Shown here piece after piece: positions 28,850 to 37,644 of a DNA stretch of 64,000 nt. Source of the DNA: Nitratireductor indicus C115 (GTDB taxonomy: Bacteria > Pseudomonadota > Alphaproteobacteria > Rhizobiales > Rhizobiaceae); NCBI RefSeq assembly GCF_000300515.1, contig NZ_AMSI01000009.1, forward strand, positions 62,001-126,000, read 5' to 3'. A program made the translations under genes and the position numbers. How positions within the stretch are numbered: position 1 is the stretch's first letter; the number at the start of each line of letters is the position of its first letter. A model generated the notes under the pieces. The model had not been told where the DNA came from and did not search any database. It saw nothing but the letters and a program-made list of their open reading frames with translations.

Positions 28850-29722
28850 ATGAACGAAGATCCTTCGCGCAAGCGTCTTGGCCGCGGTCTTGCCGCTTTG
28901 ATCGGTGAGATGGACAAGCCGGAAACGGCTCGGCACGAATCCGTTCGTGCGGATCGTTCGGTGCCCATCGAGTTCATTTCTCCCAATCCGCGCAACCCAC
29001 GCCGGCAGTTCGCCGAAGCCGAGCTGGGCGATCTTGCGCAGTCGATCCGCGAACATGGCATTGTGCAGCCCGTAGTCGTGCGTTCGGGCGAGGCGCCGGG
29101 CCGGTTCGAGATCATTGCCGGCGAACGTCGTTGGCGCGCGGCGCAGCGCGCGGGGCTGACCGATATTCCAGTTATTCTGCGCGAAGTGGATGACAAGGCG
29201 GCTCTGGAACTCGCGATTATCGAGAACGTGCAGCGGGCGGATCTCAATCCGCTTGAGGAGGCGCGCGGCTATCAGCAGCTTATCGATGAGCACAACTATA
29301 CGCAGGCCGATCTGGGGCAGGTGATCGGCAAGAGCCGCAGCCATGTCGCCAACACGCTTCGCCTCTTGAAGTTGCCGGATGCGATCTGCGATTTGATCAT
29401 CGACGGGTCGCTTTCTGCCGGACATGCGCGAACGCTCGTGACGGCTGCGGACCCTATCGGGCTTGCCCGGCGTATCATCGAGGACGGGCTCTCCGTTCGA
29501 CAGGCAGAAGCTCTCGCTGCGGCGCCGGCGAAGGAAGAGGGCGAGGCAAACGCTGCTCCGCGCAAGGAAAAAGATGCCGATACGCTGGCGTTGGAAAAGT
29601 TGTTGAGCGATCAGATCGGCTTGAAAGTGGCTATCAACCACAAGCAGCGCGGTGGAGAGTTGCGGATTGCCTACCGCTCCCTCGAGCAGTTGGACGAGCT
29701 TTGCCGCTTGCTCAAGCAGTAG
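28850..29722 (+). CDS. parB: Chromosome partitioning protein ParB
   Basis: CTP-dependent DNA clamp that loads at parS and spreads. The 290 residues have an N-terminal ParA-interaction segment (KRLGRGLAALIGE), the CTP-binding domain with NPRNPRRQF and GERRWRA (91-97), a helix-turn-helix (TQADLGQVIGKSRSHVANTLRLLKLP, about 140-165) and a C-terminal dimerisation domain after an Ala/Glu/Lys linker. It converges on holA. Confidence 0.97.
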   Translation: MNEDPSRKRLGRGLAALIGEMDKPETARHESVRADRSVPIEFISPNPRNPRRQFAEAELGDLAQSIREHGIVQPVVVRSGEAPGRFEIIAGERRWRAAQRAGLTDIPVILREVDDKAALELAIIENVQRADLNPLEEARGYQQLIDEHNYTQADLGQVIGKSRSHVANTLRLLKLPDAICDLIIDGSLSAGHARTLVTAADPIGLARRIIEDGLSVRQAEALAAAPAKEEGEANAAPRKEKDADTLALEKLLSDQIGLKVAINHKQRGGELRIAYRSLEQLDELCRLLKQ

Positions 29723-29937
29723 ATAACGGAACGAGCGTTATGGCCGGGATTTGAAGAAATCCAAATTCGCGTGCGTTTCCTCGCACGCTTATCTCTTTGC
29801 TTTTTAAAAGATATTCGCTGCAATGCCGCAACGGCTTCAGAAACAGATTTATCGTTAGCCAAAGGTAAATCTTTGCGAACCGGCTTTGTCCCGGAGCACA
29901 GCGACGGCTGAGAGACCGTTTCCAAAAATGAGGGCGT

Positions 29938-30978
29938 TCAGCGCCTTCCTCGCGAACCTTCCACCGCAAGGGCGATCAATGCCTGGCGCGCTATTGGCTC
30001 GGCCAATGCGGGCTTTTGGCGTGTGCGCAGGATTGCAGCCTGCAACCGGTCGGCCGCATTTTGCAGAGATGTGGCGTTCCACCGGGTCAATGCCGTTTCG
30101 ACGATTTTCCGGCGCGAAAAAAAGACGGGTGGCCTTGCTGAGGCAACCGCAGAACTGGCGGGCTGGCCATTGGCATCCATTGCCCGCCGCATGATCTGGA
30201 GCGCGTGGATCTGGCGCAGTGTTGCCGACAGGATCAGGAAAGGAGGGTTTCCGGCGGAAAGGAAACGCTTGAATGTGCTATCGAAATCGCGGAATTGCCC
30301 GGTAATGACTGCGTCCACGGCCTCGTCCGTGCTGAGACCGGCGACGTCGCCGATCAGGAGCCGGACATCCTCTGCTGAAATTTCGGACTGACCGGTGCAA
30401 TAGAGGGCGAGCTTTTCCAGTTCACCGCGTGTGGCGAGCCGGTCGCCGCCCAGATTAGCCTTGAGAGCCTGTCGCGCATCGAGGGCGATCCGCAACCCGG
30501 CCTTTTCCAGCGCTTCATCAATCATCGCGTCGATACCGCGTCCGTCATCCGCATAGCAGGGCAACGCCATGGCGTTCTTGCCGCCTTCCACGGTAGAGCG
30601 CAAACCCGCTCCTTTGCGCAGGTCGCCACCCTCGATCAGCACAATACAGTCCGTAGGTGGCTCCTTGATGAGTGCTGCGACGTCCGCAACCAATGCCTTT
30701 TGATTGGCCGCGCTCTTCACCCAGATAAGGCGGCGGTCGGAGAACATGGGAACGGTGCGAACTTCGTCGGAGAGCCTCCCGGGCTGCTGCTCAACCTCTC
30801 CTGCCTCCAGGCGTACGACGGTGAAGGGATCGTCCAGGGGCAGGCCGGTGCCCTGCGCGAAGCGCCGCGAACGCTCGCTCACAAGTCCCCTGTCGGGTCC
30901 GTAAATCAGAACGATGGGATATTCCGGTTCCGGTCGGGCAAGCCAACGGTCGACTTCATGTGCTTTCTTTTGCGCCAT
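29938..30978 (-). CDS. holA: DNA polymerase III delta subunit
   Basis: Clamp-loader subunit that opens the beta clamp. The 346 residues begin with DRWLARPEPEYPIVLIYGPDRGLVSERSRRFA, a degenerate P-loop typical of HolA, followed by the lid and collar helices (GDVAGLSTDEAVDAVITGQF). lptE, often its upstream neighbour in related genomes, is not present here. The start is ATG 30978. Confidence 0.9.
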   Translation of the reverse strand: MAQKKAHEVDRWLARPEPEYPIVLIYGPDRGLVSERSRRFAQGTGLPLDDPFTVVRLEAGEVEQQPGRLSDEVRTVPMFSDRRLIWVKSAANQKALVADVAALIKEPPTDCIVLIEGGDLRKGAGLRSTVEGGKNAMALPCYADDGRGIDAMIDEALEKAGLRIALDARQALKANLGGDRLATRGELEKLALYCTGQSEISAEDVRLLIGDVAGLSTDEAVDAVITGQFRDFDSTFKRFLSAGNPPFLILSATLRQIHALQIMRRAMDANGQPASSAVASARPPVFFSRRKIVETALTRWNATSLQNAADRLQAAILRTRQKPALAEPIARQALIALAVEGSRGRR

Positions 30979-31135
30979 GTTCGCTCAATAGCATATGGCA
31001 AGCGTGCTGGCATCCGTTTGTCCGTGAAGTTCCCCGCCTAAGGTGCGGTGAGAGCAGCTCGACCTAGTATATAATTATCCAATTGAAATAAAAGGCTTTT
31101 ATTCGGAAGGCCAGGGACTTTTGGAAGGTGCTGCC

Positions 31136-31210
31136 ATGGCGATGCTCGAGGGGCGATTAAAAGGAGGCACTCTGCCCATGCAACCGCAGCAAATCGCTCT
31201 TTCTAATTAG
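31136..31210 (+). CDS. Possible leader peptide upstream of argG
   Basis: A 24-codon ORF ([20 protein letters not shown] then ALSN). Inside it, AAGGAGG (31161-31167) stands 10 bases before an in-frame ATG at 31178, which would give a 10-residue peptide [10 protein letters not shown]. It contains one Arg codon and no Arg run, so a classic arginine attenuator is not supported. It could be a chance ORF. Confidence 0.3.
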   Translation: MAMLEGRLKGGTLPMQPQQIALSN

Positions 31211-31291
31211 AACTCATGGCCTTGCCCAAGCGGCCATACCTGATATTAGTCAGCCGAATTCAGGGACCCTGGGCAGTTCGGGGTTCTTCCG

Positions 31292-31312
31292 GGCGGGTTT
31301 TTGCAACCCGCC
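31292..31312 (+). terminator. Hairpin directly upstream of argG
   Basis: GGCGGGTT (31292-31299) and AACCCGCC (31305-31312) form an 8-bp stem with loop TTTGC, ending 25 bases before the argG start. No clean T run follows, so it may be an attenuator, an RNA structure or a processing site. Confidence 0.45.
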
Positions 31313-31337
31313 GGCTTTTCGAAGACCGGACGGGATC

Positions 31338-32561
31338 ATGACTAAACATAAAGACGTCAAGAAAGTGGTGCTCGCCTATTCGGGCGGCCTCGATACTTCG
31401 ATCATCCTCAAATGGCTGCAGACGGAACTGGGCGCCGAGGTGGTGACCTTCACCGCAGATCTCGGTCAAGGCGATGAACTTGAGCCCGCACGCCGCAAGG
31501 CCGAAATGCTTGGCATCAAGGAAATCTATATCGAAGACCTGCGCGAGGAGTTCGTGCGCGACTTCGTATTTCCCATGTTCCGCGCAAATGCGCTTTATGA
31601 AGGGACCTATCTTCTGGGCACCTCCATTGCGCGCCCGCTCATTTCCAAGCGCCTTGTGGAAATCGCCCGCGAGACGGGAGCCGATGCGGTGGCGCATGGC
31701 GCGACGGGCAAGGGCAACGATCAGGTGCGGTTCGAGCTTTCCGCTTATGCACTGAACCCGGATATCAAGGTCATCGCACCCTGGCGCGATTGGACGTTCA
31801 AATCGCGTACCGATCTCTTGAAATTCGCCGAGGAACACCAGATCCCGGTGCCGAAGGACAAGCAGGGCGAAGCGCCCTTCTCCGTCGACGCCAATCTTCT
31901 GCATTCGTCCTCCGAGGGGAAAGTGCTGGAAGATCCATGGATCGAGCCACCGGAATATGTGCATCAGCGTTCAGTTTCTCCGATGGACGCGCCGGACGAG
32001 CCCACTGAGATCACCATTTCCTTCAAGGCGGGCGATGCGGTCGCTCTGAATGGCAAGCCCATGTCGCCGGCGACGCTGTTGCAGGCGCTGAACGATCTCG
32101 GCCGCGACAATGGCATCGGTCGGATCGATCTGGTTGAAAACCGGTTCGTGGGCATGAAATCGCGTGGCGTATACGAAACCCCGGGCGGCACTATCCTGTT
32201 GGCCGCGCACCGCGCCATGGAATCGATCACGCTCGACCGGGGCGCCGGACACCTGAAAGACGAGCTGATGCCGCGCTATGCGGAGCTCATCTACAATGGC
32301 TTCTGGTTCTCGCCCGAGCGGGAGATGCTGCAGGCAGCCATCGACAAGAGCCAGGAAGATGTGGAAGGCGATGTGCGCCTGAAGCTCTACAAGGGCAATG
32401 TCATCGTCACTGGTCGCCGTTCCGACAAGTCGCTTTATTCCGATACGCTTGTCACTTTCGAGGACGATCAGGGCGCTTATGACCAGAAGGATGCCGCTGG
32501 CTTCATCAAGCTGAATGCGCTCCGGTTGCGCACGCTTGCGGCAAGGAAGCGCGGTCGTTAG
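31338..32561 (+). CDS. argG: Argininosuccinate synthase
   Basis: Condenses citrulline and aspartate, using ATP, to argininosuccinate. The 407 residues have the N-type ATP pyrophosphatase motif AYSGGLDTS (13-21), [15 protein letters not shown] and [25 protein letters not shown]. The start ATG 31338 has a gap upstream with a hairpin leader. The TAG stop is the first element of a repeat shared with polA. Confidence 0.97.
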   Translation: MTKHKDVKKVVLAYSGGLDTSIILKWLQTELGAEVVTFTADLGQGDELEPARRKAEMLGIKEIYIEDLREEFVRDFVFPMFRANALYEGTYLLGTSIARPLISKRLVEIARETGADAVAHGATGKGNDQVRFELSAYALNPDIKVIAPWRDWTFKSRTDLLKFAEEHQIPVPKDKQGEAPFSVDANLLHSSSEGKVLEDPWIEPPEYVHQRSVSPMDAPDEPTEITISFKAGDAVALNGKPMSPATLLQALNDLGRDNGIGRIDLVENRFVGMKSRGVYETPGGTILLAAHRAMESITLDRGAGHLKDELMPRYAELIYNGFWFSPEREMLQAAIDKSQEDVEGDVRLKLYKGNVIVTGRRSDKSLYSDTLVTFEDDQGAYDQKDAAGFIKLNALRLRTLAARKRGR

Positions 32562-32625
32562 CGCATTTTGCAGTCGGGTGAGATCCCTGACGTCTGCATA
32601 AATGCGGGAAAACACTGAACCGATC
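32559..32625 (+). repeat. 3'-UTR repeat, copy A (after argG)
   Basis: From the argG TAG stop onward the sequence matches the complement of 52100-52165. The two copies share a 22-base identical core (32586-32607) plus a similar lead (TTTT-CAGTC-GGTG). Copy A has a degenerate internal palindrome (GTCGGGTG...CCCTGAC). Both copies have the same orientation relative to their upstream gene. Confidence 0.8.
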
Positions 32626-32640
32626 TGGCCTCGCGAAAAT

Positions 32641-32669
32641 AAAAAAGCCGGCAATTTTGCCGGCTTTTT
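32641..32669. terminator. Bidirectional terminator between argG and the transglycosylase gene
   Basis: AAAAAA then GCCGGCA (32647-32653), loop ATTT, TGCCGGC (32658-32664) and TTTTT. A and T runs flank both sides, so it can stop argG and the minus-strand gene ending at 32690. Confidence 0.9.
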
Positions 32670-32689
32670 CTTGTCGAAGATAAGAAACT

Positions 32690-33505
32690 CTATTCGTCGA
32701 TCTGCTTGCCCATGATTGCAATGGCCTGCTGATAGACGCTTGCGGCGTTCCAGCCCTGGATGGCCCGGAAATTGGGCTGGCCGGGCTGATAGCCCGCACC
32801 GGCGCGCCAACCGTGCGCCCGCAGGAAATTCGCGGTGGAGGCAAGAGCGTCGGCCGATGAGCGGATCATGTCGACGCTGCCATTGCCGTCGCCGTCTACA
32901 GCATATTTCAGCGCATTGCCGGGCAGGAACTGGGTCTGGCCGATTTCACCATGGGCGGCACCCTTGGCCGAGGTGCTCAGCATGCCGCGATCGACCATCT
33001 GCAATGCGGCATAGAGGTGGCCAGTAAAGAACTCCGAACGCCGGCAGTCATAGGCGAGCGTGGTCACGGCTGACAGGATGTTCTGGTTTCCCGTGAAGCC
33101 GCCGAAGCCGGTTTCCATGCCCCAGATGGCGATCAGCGGGCCCGCCGGAACGCCATACCGACGCTCCAGATTGTCGAACAAGCGCGCGTATTTCTTCTTC
33201 ATGCCCTTGCCACGCGATACGATGGCATTGGCGCCGCGCTTCTGCATGAAGGCGTTGAGAGACAGTTTGAAGCTCTTCTGGCCACGGTCGGCGGCTATGG
33301 TCTTGGTGGCGTAGCTCGTTCCCGCCAATGCGCTCAGGCCGCGCTTGCCGATGCCTCGAGAGGCAGCCTGTCGGGAAAAATCGGCCTTCCAGGCTTCGAA
33401 CCCGGCCGCAGTCTTTCCGCATTGGGCGGCGGACGCGGTGCCAGCCGCAAGAAGTGATGCACAAACAGTTGCGGCCAAAAGAACCGCCCTGCCCCCGAAA
33501 GCCAT
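32690..33505 (-). CDS. Lytic murein transglycosylase (MltB/SltB-like)
   Basis: Exported peptidoglycan-cleaving enzyme of 271 residues. The signal peptide is MAFGGRAVLLAATVCASLLA with cleavage near ASA-AQ. The catalytic Glu131 is in IWGMETGFGG, followed by the family motifs GEIGQTQFLPGNALKYAVDGDGNG and SADALASTANFLRAHGW. ATG 33505 has AAGGAG upstream; the frame opens at 33580 without an RBS. There is no peptidoglycan-binding domain at the C-terminus. Confidence 0.93.
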   Translation of the reverse strand: MAFGGRAVLLAATVCASLLAAGTASAAQCGKTAAGFEAWKADFSRQAASRGIGKRGLSALAGTSYATKTIAADRGQKSFKLSLNAFMQKRGANAIVSRGKGMKKKYARLFDNLERRYGVPAGPLIAIWGMETGFGGFTGNQNILSAVTTLAYDCRRSEFFTGHLYAALQMVDRGMLSTSAKGAAHGEIGQTQFLPGNALKYAVDGDGNGSVDMIRSSADALASTANFLRAHGWRAGAGYQPGQPNFRAIQGWNAASVYQQAIAIMGKQIDE

Positions 33506-33731
33506 GTTGCTCTCCTTAAGATAAGAATGGCTAAGAAACGTGATACTGTCAGCGATTGCATGCCCTGTCATTGGCCGCAACCCCTTTCGGGCCTTAGCAT
33601 AGCGGTCATTACCGATCCCTTTCAGCGTTTATTTTCCGTTTCCCCACGCAACCGTGCCGGGAAACATCCCGGGAACCTTTTCGCGTGCTCCTCCGTTTGC
33701 TGCTCCAGTCTAAGAGAGACGGGAGAAGAAA

Positions 33732-34349
33732 ATGAAAAACATCATCCTCAAGACGACAGCAGCTGCGGCTGCCCTCATGGCACTCACCGGCATTGCAGCA
33801 GCGGATGTCACGGCGGTTGCCGTGACCGATCTGAACATCCGTTCCGGTCCCGGACCGCAATATCCCATCGTTGGCGCGATTGGCGCAAATCAGGAAGCTG
33901 TTATCGGCGGTTGTCAGGAAGGCAGCAAATGGTGCGTCGTTTCCTACAATGGCGTCGACGGCTGGGCGTATTCGGATTATCTGACGGCTCCTTTCGGCGG
34001 CGAGCGTGTGGTTCTCACCGAGCGCCCTTCCGAGGCTTTGCCGCCGGTTTCCTATGAAGCAACGTCAAGTGTGCGTACCGAGGTTGTTCATGGCGAACTC
34101 ATCGGTCGCAAGACCGCACTTGGAACGATCGAGCCGATCCCGGCTCCGCCCGCTGAAATCCGCACCTATGTGGAAGCCCATTCGGCTGAGCCTGTCTATC
34201 TTGACGGTGAAGTTGTGGTCGGCGCAGCTTTGCCGGACACGGTCGAAGTGCGTGAGATCCCCGATTACCAGTACCGTTATGTTTATGTGAACCAGCAGCC
34301 GGTATTGGTGGAACCGGAGACGCGTCGCATCGTGTACGTGTTGCGCTGA
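33732..34349 (+). CDS. Exported SH3-domain protein with DUF1236 tail
   Basis: A 205-residue secreted protein: signal peptide MKNIILKTTAAAAALMALTG (cleavage near GIAAA-DV), a bacterial SH3 domain at about 25-87 (VTDLNIRSGPGPQYPIVGAI to WCVVSYNGVDGWAYSDYL), a linker, and a C-terminal DUF1236-like segment (VREIPDYQYRYVYVNQQPVLVEPETRRIVYVLR). The role is probably periplasmic or envelope-linked; no enzyme motif is visible. It is a single-gene unit with a strong terminator. Confidence 0.88.
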   Translation: MKNIILKTTAAAAALMALTGIAAADVTAVAVTDLNIRSGPGPQYPIVGAIGANQEAVIGGCQEGSKWCVVSYNGVDGWAYSDYLTAPFGGERVVLTERPSEALPPVSYEATSSVRTEVVHGELIGRKTALGTIEPIPAPPAEIRTYVEAHSAEPVYLDGEVVVGAALPDTVEVREIPDYQYRYVYVNQQPVLVEPETRRIVYVLR

Positions 34350-34380
34350 CCAGGAATTGGGCCATCCCTGCCCCCGATTG

Positions 34381-34418
34381 GAACGCCGCCCGGCCTTGTG
34401 CCTGGGCGGCGTTCTCTT
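34381..34418 (+). terminator. Terminator after the SH3/DUF1236 gene
   Basis: GAACGCCGCCC (34381-34391) pairs perfectly over 11 bp with GGGCGGCGTTC (34404-34414), followed by TCTT. Confidence 0.75.
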
Positions 34419-34642
34419 GACTCTTGCGCTGTTTTCCTGTCTACAGGCCCCGAATTTCCGCGAAGAGTGTCAACTCCGAGCAGCCGACCAGGGCGATTTG
34501 CATCAAAAGCAGGGATCCTGGAGGTCAACATCCGGCAGCGCGAGGCGCCCCCGGGTGCATTTTGGCTTTGCGCGCTGTTTGAAGCCTGCTCGCGGATGCA
34601 TTACGTCTCGGATCATCATGATGCGAGAAATGAGGAACGCGG

Positions 34643-36208
34643 ATGTTTGAATCGCTTCAGGAACGCCTTGGTTCCATCCTGAACGGCCTGACCGGTCGCG
34701 GTTCGCTGTCGGAGGCGGATGTCGCGGCGGCACTGCGCGAGGTGCGCAGGGCGCTCATCGAGGCTGACGTCGCGCTGGATGTGGTGCGTTCCTTCACCGA
34801 CCGTGTGCGCGAGAAGGCGGTTGGCGCCGAAGTCCTGAAGTCGATCAAGCCCGGCCAGATGGTCGTCAAGATCGTTCATGACGAACTGGTCGAGATGCTC
34901 GGCGCGGAAGGCGCGACCATCGATCTCAACGCGCCGGCGCCGGTCGTGGTGATGATGGTCGGCCTGCAGGGTTCGGGCAAGACCACGACCACGGGCAAGA
35001 TCGCCAAGCGCATGACTGAGCGTCAGGGCAAGAAGGTCCTGATGGCTTCGCTCGACACGCGCCGTCCCGCCGCCCAGGAACAGCTCAAGCAGATCGGCGA
35101 GCAGACGGGGGTTGCAACGCTGCCTGTCGTTCCGGACCAGTCGCCGGTCGATATTGCCAAGCGCTCGGTGCAGGCCGCGAAGCTCGGCGGCTATGATGTG
35201 GTGATCCTCGATACCGCCGGTCGCACACATATCGACGAGCCGCTCATGGTCGAGATGGCCGACATCAAACGTGTCGCCAATCCGCATGAAATCCTGCTGG
35301 TCGCCGATTCTCTGACCGGTCAGGATGCCGTCAATCTCGCCAATAATTTCAACGATCGCGTCGGCATAACCGGCCTGGTGCTTACCCGCATGGATGGCGA
35401 CGGGCGCGGCGGTGCCGCCCTTTCCATGCGTGCGGTCACCGGCAAACCGATCAAGCTGATCGGCGTTGGCGAAAAGATGGATGCGCTGGAGGAATTCCAT
35501 CCCAAGCGCATCGCCGACCGTATTCTCGGCATGGGCGATATCGTTTCGCTGGTCGAGAAGGCTGCCGAAACCATCGACGCGGAAAAGGCCGCAGCGATGG
35601 CGAAGAAGATGCAGGAAGGCAAGTTCGACCTGAACGATCTCGCCGACCAGCTTCGCCAGATGCAGAAGATGGGTGGTATGGGCGGCATCATGGGCCTCAT
35701 GCCGGGCATGGGCAAGATGAAGGACCAGATGGCTGCCGCCGGCCTCGATGACAAGATGTTTGGCCGCCAGATCGCCATCATCCAGTCGATGACGGCCAAG
35801 GAACGTTCCAATCCCGATCTTTTGAAGCACAGCCGCAAGAAGCGCATCGCAGCCGGTTCGGGTACCGATGCCGCGCAGATCAACAAGCTTTTGAAGATGC
35901 ACCGCCAGATGGCCGACATGATGAAGGCCATGGGCGGCAAGGGAAAGAAGGGCGGCATGATGCGGGGCCTGATGGGCGGAATGGCCCAGAAGATGGGCCT
36001 TGGAGGCCTGGGGGGAGGCATGGGGGGAGGCATGCCGGACCTGTCGAATATGGATCCGAAGCAGCTCGAAGCGCTCCAGAAACAGGCGGAAGCCGCCGGT
36101 CTCGGTGGCGGGTTGCCCAAGGGGGGGCTTCCCGGCCTTGCCGGCGGTGGATTGCCAGGGCTTCCCGGTTTGCCGGGTGGTCTCCCGGGGCTTCCGAAGA
36201 AGAAATGA
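34643..36208 (+). CDS. ffh: Signal recognition particle protein Ffh
   Basis: Binds signal sequences and 4.5S RNA and, with FtsY, targets membrane proteins. The 521 residues have the N domain, the G domain with GLQGSGKTTTTGKI (107-120), DTAGRTHID, TRMDGDGRGGAAL, and the Met-rich M domain (MQKMGGMGGIMGLMPGMGKM). The C-terminal 70 residues are an unusual Gly/Leu/Pro tail (GGLPGLPGLPGGLPGLPKKK), longer than in E. coli (453 residues). The start ATG 34643 has GAGGA upstream. Confidence 0.97.
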   Translation: MFESLQERLGSILNGLTGRGSLSEADVAAALREVRRALIEADVALDVVRSFTDRVREKAVGAEVLKSIKPGQMVVKIVHDELVEMLGAEGATIDLNAPAPVVVMMVGLQGSGKTTTTGKIAKRMTERQGKKVLMASLDTRRPAAQEQLKQIGEQTGVATLPVVPDQSPVDIAKRSVQAAKLGGYDVVILDTAGRTHIDEPLMVEMADIKRVANPHEILLVADSLTGQDAVNLANNFNDRVGITGLVLTRMDGDGRGGAALSMRAVTGKPIKLIGVGEKMDALEEFHPKRIADRILGMGDIVSLVEKAAETIDAEKAAAMAKKMQEGKFDLNDLADQLRQMQKMGGMGGIMGLMPGMGKMKDQMAAAGLDDKMFGRQIAIIQSMTAKERSNPDLLKHSRKKRIAAGSGTDAAQINKLLKMHRQMADMMKAMGGKGKKGGMMRGLMGGMAQKMGLGGLGGGMGGGMPDLSNMDPKQLEALQKQAEAAGLGGGLPKGGLPGLAGGGLPGLPGLPGGLPGLPKKK

Positions 36209-36218
36209 GGAACACTGT

Positions 36219-36548
36219 ATGAGCGGTGACATCAACGCAGCGAAGGAAAAGCTGCTCGAGCTGCGCGCCTCGATCGACAATATCGATGCGGCGCTCGTGC
36301 ATATGCTGGCAGAGCGTTTTCGCTGCACGAAGGCAGTGGGACATCTGAAGGCGACCAACGATCTTCCCCCGGCCGATCTTGAGCGCGAGGCGCGGCAGAT
36401 CGCCCGCTTGCGGCGCCTGGCCGAAGAAGCGCATCTCGATCCCGATTTCGCGGAGAAGTTCCTGAATTTCATCATTCGCGAGGTCATTCGTCATCACGAG
36501 GCCATCGCGGTGGAACACGGCACGAGTGCGGAAGGACCGTCTGCCTGA
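36219..36548 (+). CDS. Chorismate mutase (AroQ class)
   Basis: Converts chorismate to prephenate for Phe/Tyr synthesis. The 109-residue, all-helical AroQ domain has LRASIDNIDAALVHMLAERFRCTKAVGHLKATNDLPP and EFLN-like DFAEKFLNFIIREVIRHHEAIA. It stands alone, without a prephenate dehydratase domain. It is 10 bases after ffh and overlaps the following acetyltransferase by one base (TGATG). Confidence 0.92.
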   Translation: MSGDINAAKEKLLELRASIDNIDAALVHMLAERFRCTKAVGHLKATNDLPPADLEREARQIARLRRLAEEAHLDPDFAEKFLNFIIREVIRHHEAIAVEHGTSAEGPSA

Positions 36549-37051
36549 TGGTTCCCGTTCTCGAAAGCGAGCGCCTGATCCTGCGCGGCTGGAAGCGGGA
36601 AGATTTTCCCGCTTATGCAGCCTTTTGCGCTGATCCGGAGCGCACCCGCCACATCGGCGGGCCGAAGAGCGCTTTCGAGGCATGGACGCAGTTTGCCGCC
36701 ATGCCGGGCGCCTGGGCGCTGAACGGCTACGGCATGTTCGCCGTGGTGCCGAAAGGGGGCGATGCGGTTGCGGGATATGCCGGTTTGTGGCACCCGCCAC
36801 TGATCGACGAGCCGGAACTGGCCTGGAGCCTCTATGCGGGCTTCGAGGGCAGGGGCTATGCGGTGGAGGCTGCGCGGCGTGTCCAGACCTGGGCCGCTGA
36901 GGAACTGCGGTTGCCACCGCTGATGAGTTTCGTCCATCCGGACAATCTGGCCTCACAGGCCGTTGCAAGAAGGCTGGGTGCCGAGCCCATGCCGCCTACT
37001 GAACTGCGCGGCGAGCCGCGCTTGAGATTCCGGCACAGCGTGCCGGCCTGA
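36548..37051 (+). CDS. GNAT family N-acetyltransferase (RimJ/RimL-like)
   Basis: A 167-residue GNAT protein with the start pattern [57 protein letters not shown] (acetyl-CoA loop region) and [18 protein letters not shown]. This is the protein N-terminal or ribosomal-protein acetyltransferase subgroup. Its place between ffh/chorismate mutase and rpsP is suggestive, but the substrate is unknown. Confidence 0.88.
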   Translation: MVPVLESERLILRGWKREDFPAYAAFCADPERTRHIGGPKSAFEAWTQFAAMPGAWALNGYGMFAVVPKGGDAVAGYAGLWHPPLIDEPELAWSLYAGFEGRGYAVEAARRVQTWAAEELRLPPLMSFVHPDNLASQAVARRLGAEPMPPTELRGEPRLRFRHSVPA

Positions 37052-37076
37052 ATGCCATTATCGAAAGGAATACATC

Positions 37077-37493
37077 ATGGCACTGAAGATCCGTCTGGCC
37101 CGCGCGGGCTCCAAGAAGCGTCCTTACTATCATGTCGTCGTCGCCGACGTGCGTTCGCCGCGTGACGGCCGCTTCATCGAGAAGATCGGTTCCTGGAATC
37201 CGATGCTTCCGAAGGACGGCGACCGCATCGTTCTGAACGAAGAGCGCATCAAGCATTGGCTGGCCAATGGCGCCCTGCCGACCGACCGCGTTCTGCGTTT
37301 CCTCGACCAGGCTGGCCTCGCCAAGCGCCCGGCGCGCAACAACCCGGCCAAGGCTCTCCCAGGCAAGAAGGCCCAGGAGCGTCTCGATGCTGCCAAGCAG
37401 GCTGAGGAAGAAGCGAAGGCTGCCGCCGCAGAGGCCGCCGCTGCTGCTGCCGAGCCGGCTGAAGCTCCGGCCGAGGAAGCTGCAGGCGAATAA
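37077..37493 (+). CDS. rpsP: Ribosomal protein bS16
   Basis: Small-subunit assembly protein. The conserved core ([37 protein letters not shown] to [13 protein letters not shown]) is followed by an Ala/Glu/Lys-rich tail of about 55 residues, giving 138 against about 82 in E. coli, as is usual in Alphaproteobacteria. The usual rimM-trmD-rplS partners do not follow; a terminator and asd do. Confidence 0.97.
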   Translation: MALKIRLARAGSKKRPYYHVVVADVRSPRDGRFIEKIGSWNPMLPKDGDRIVLNEERIKHWLANGALPTDRVLRFLDQAGLAKRPARNNPAKALPGKKAQERLDAAKQAEEEAKAAAAEAAAAAAEPAEAPAEEAAGE

Positions 37494-37517
37494 GCTGCAG
37501 GCAGATGCGAATGAAAG

Positions 37518-37544
37518 AGGCGGGCTTCTGGCCCGCCTTTTTGT
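37518..37544 (+). terminator. Terminator after rpsP
   Basis: AGGCGGGC (37518-37525), loop TTCTG, GCCCGCCT (37531-37538) and a T run (TTTTTG). Confidence 0.88.
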
Positions 37545-37585
37545 TTGGTGCGAGGAGCAGGCGCCAACCCGATAAGAGCACTGCA

Positions 37586-37610
37586 ATAAAAAACGGGCCC
37601 GAAGGCCCGT
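37586..37610 (-). terminator. Terminator after asd
   Basis: ACGGGCC (37593-37599), loop CGAA, GGCCCGT (37604-37610), with an A run just to the left that reads as T on the minus strand. It is downstream of the asd stop at 37645. Confidence 0.85.
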
Positions 37611-37644
37611 CTTTCCTAGTTCAATCGTGGGCCCTGAAAAATCT

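Larger units (their letters stand above)
30979..31337. other. 359-base region between holA and argG: leader with short ORF and hairpin
   Basis: No full-size gene. The left part carries the holA promoter side. An AT-rich stretch (AGTATATAATTATCCAATTG, from about 31065) looks promoter-like for rightward transcription. A possible short ORF lies at 31136-31210, and a hairpin directly before argG at 31292-31312. Confidence 0.5.

Noticed and set aside
29723-29937. An RNA gene in the gap between parB and holA.
   Set aside because: No tRNA cloverleaf or convincing terminator; the gap lies between convergent genes.
34616-36487. A long minus-strand ORF of 623 codons opposite ffh, rich in His and Leu.
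   Set aside because: It is the antisense shadow of ffh, produced by high GC3; it has no RBS, no recognisable domain and overlaps a certain gene.
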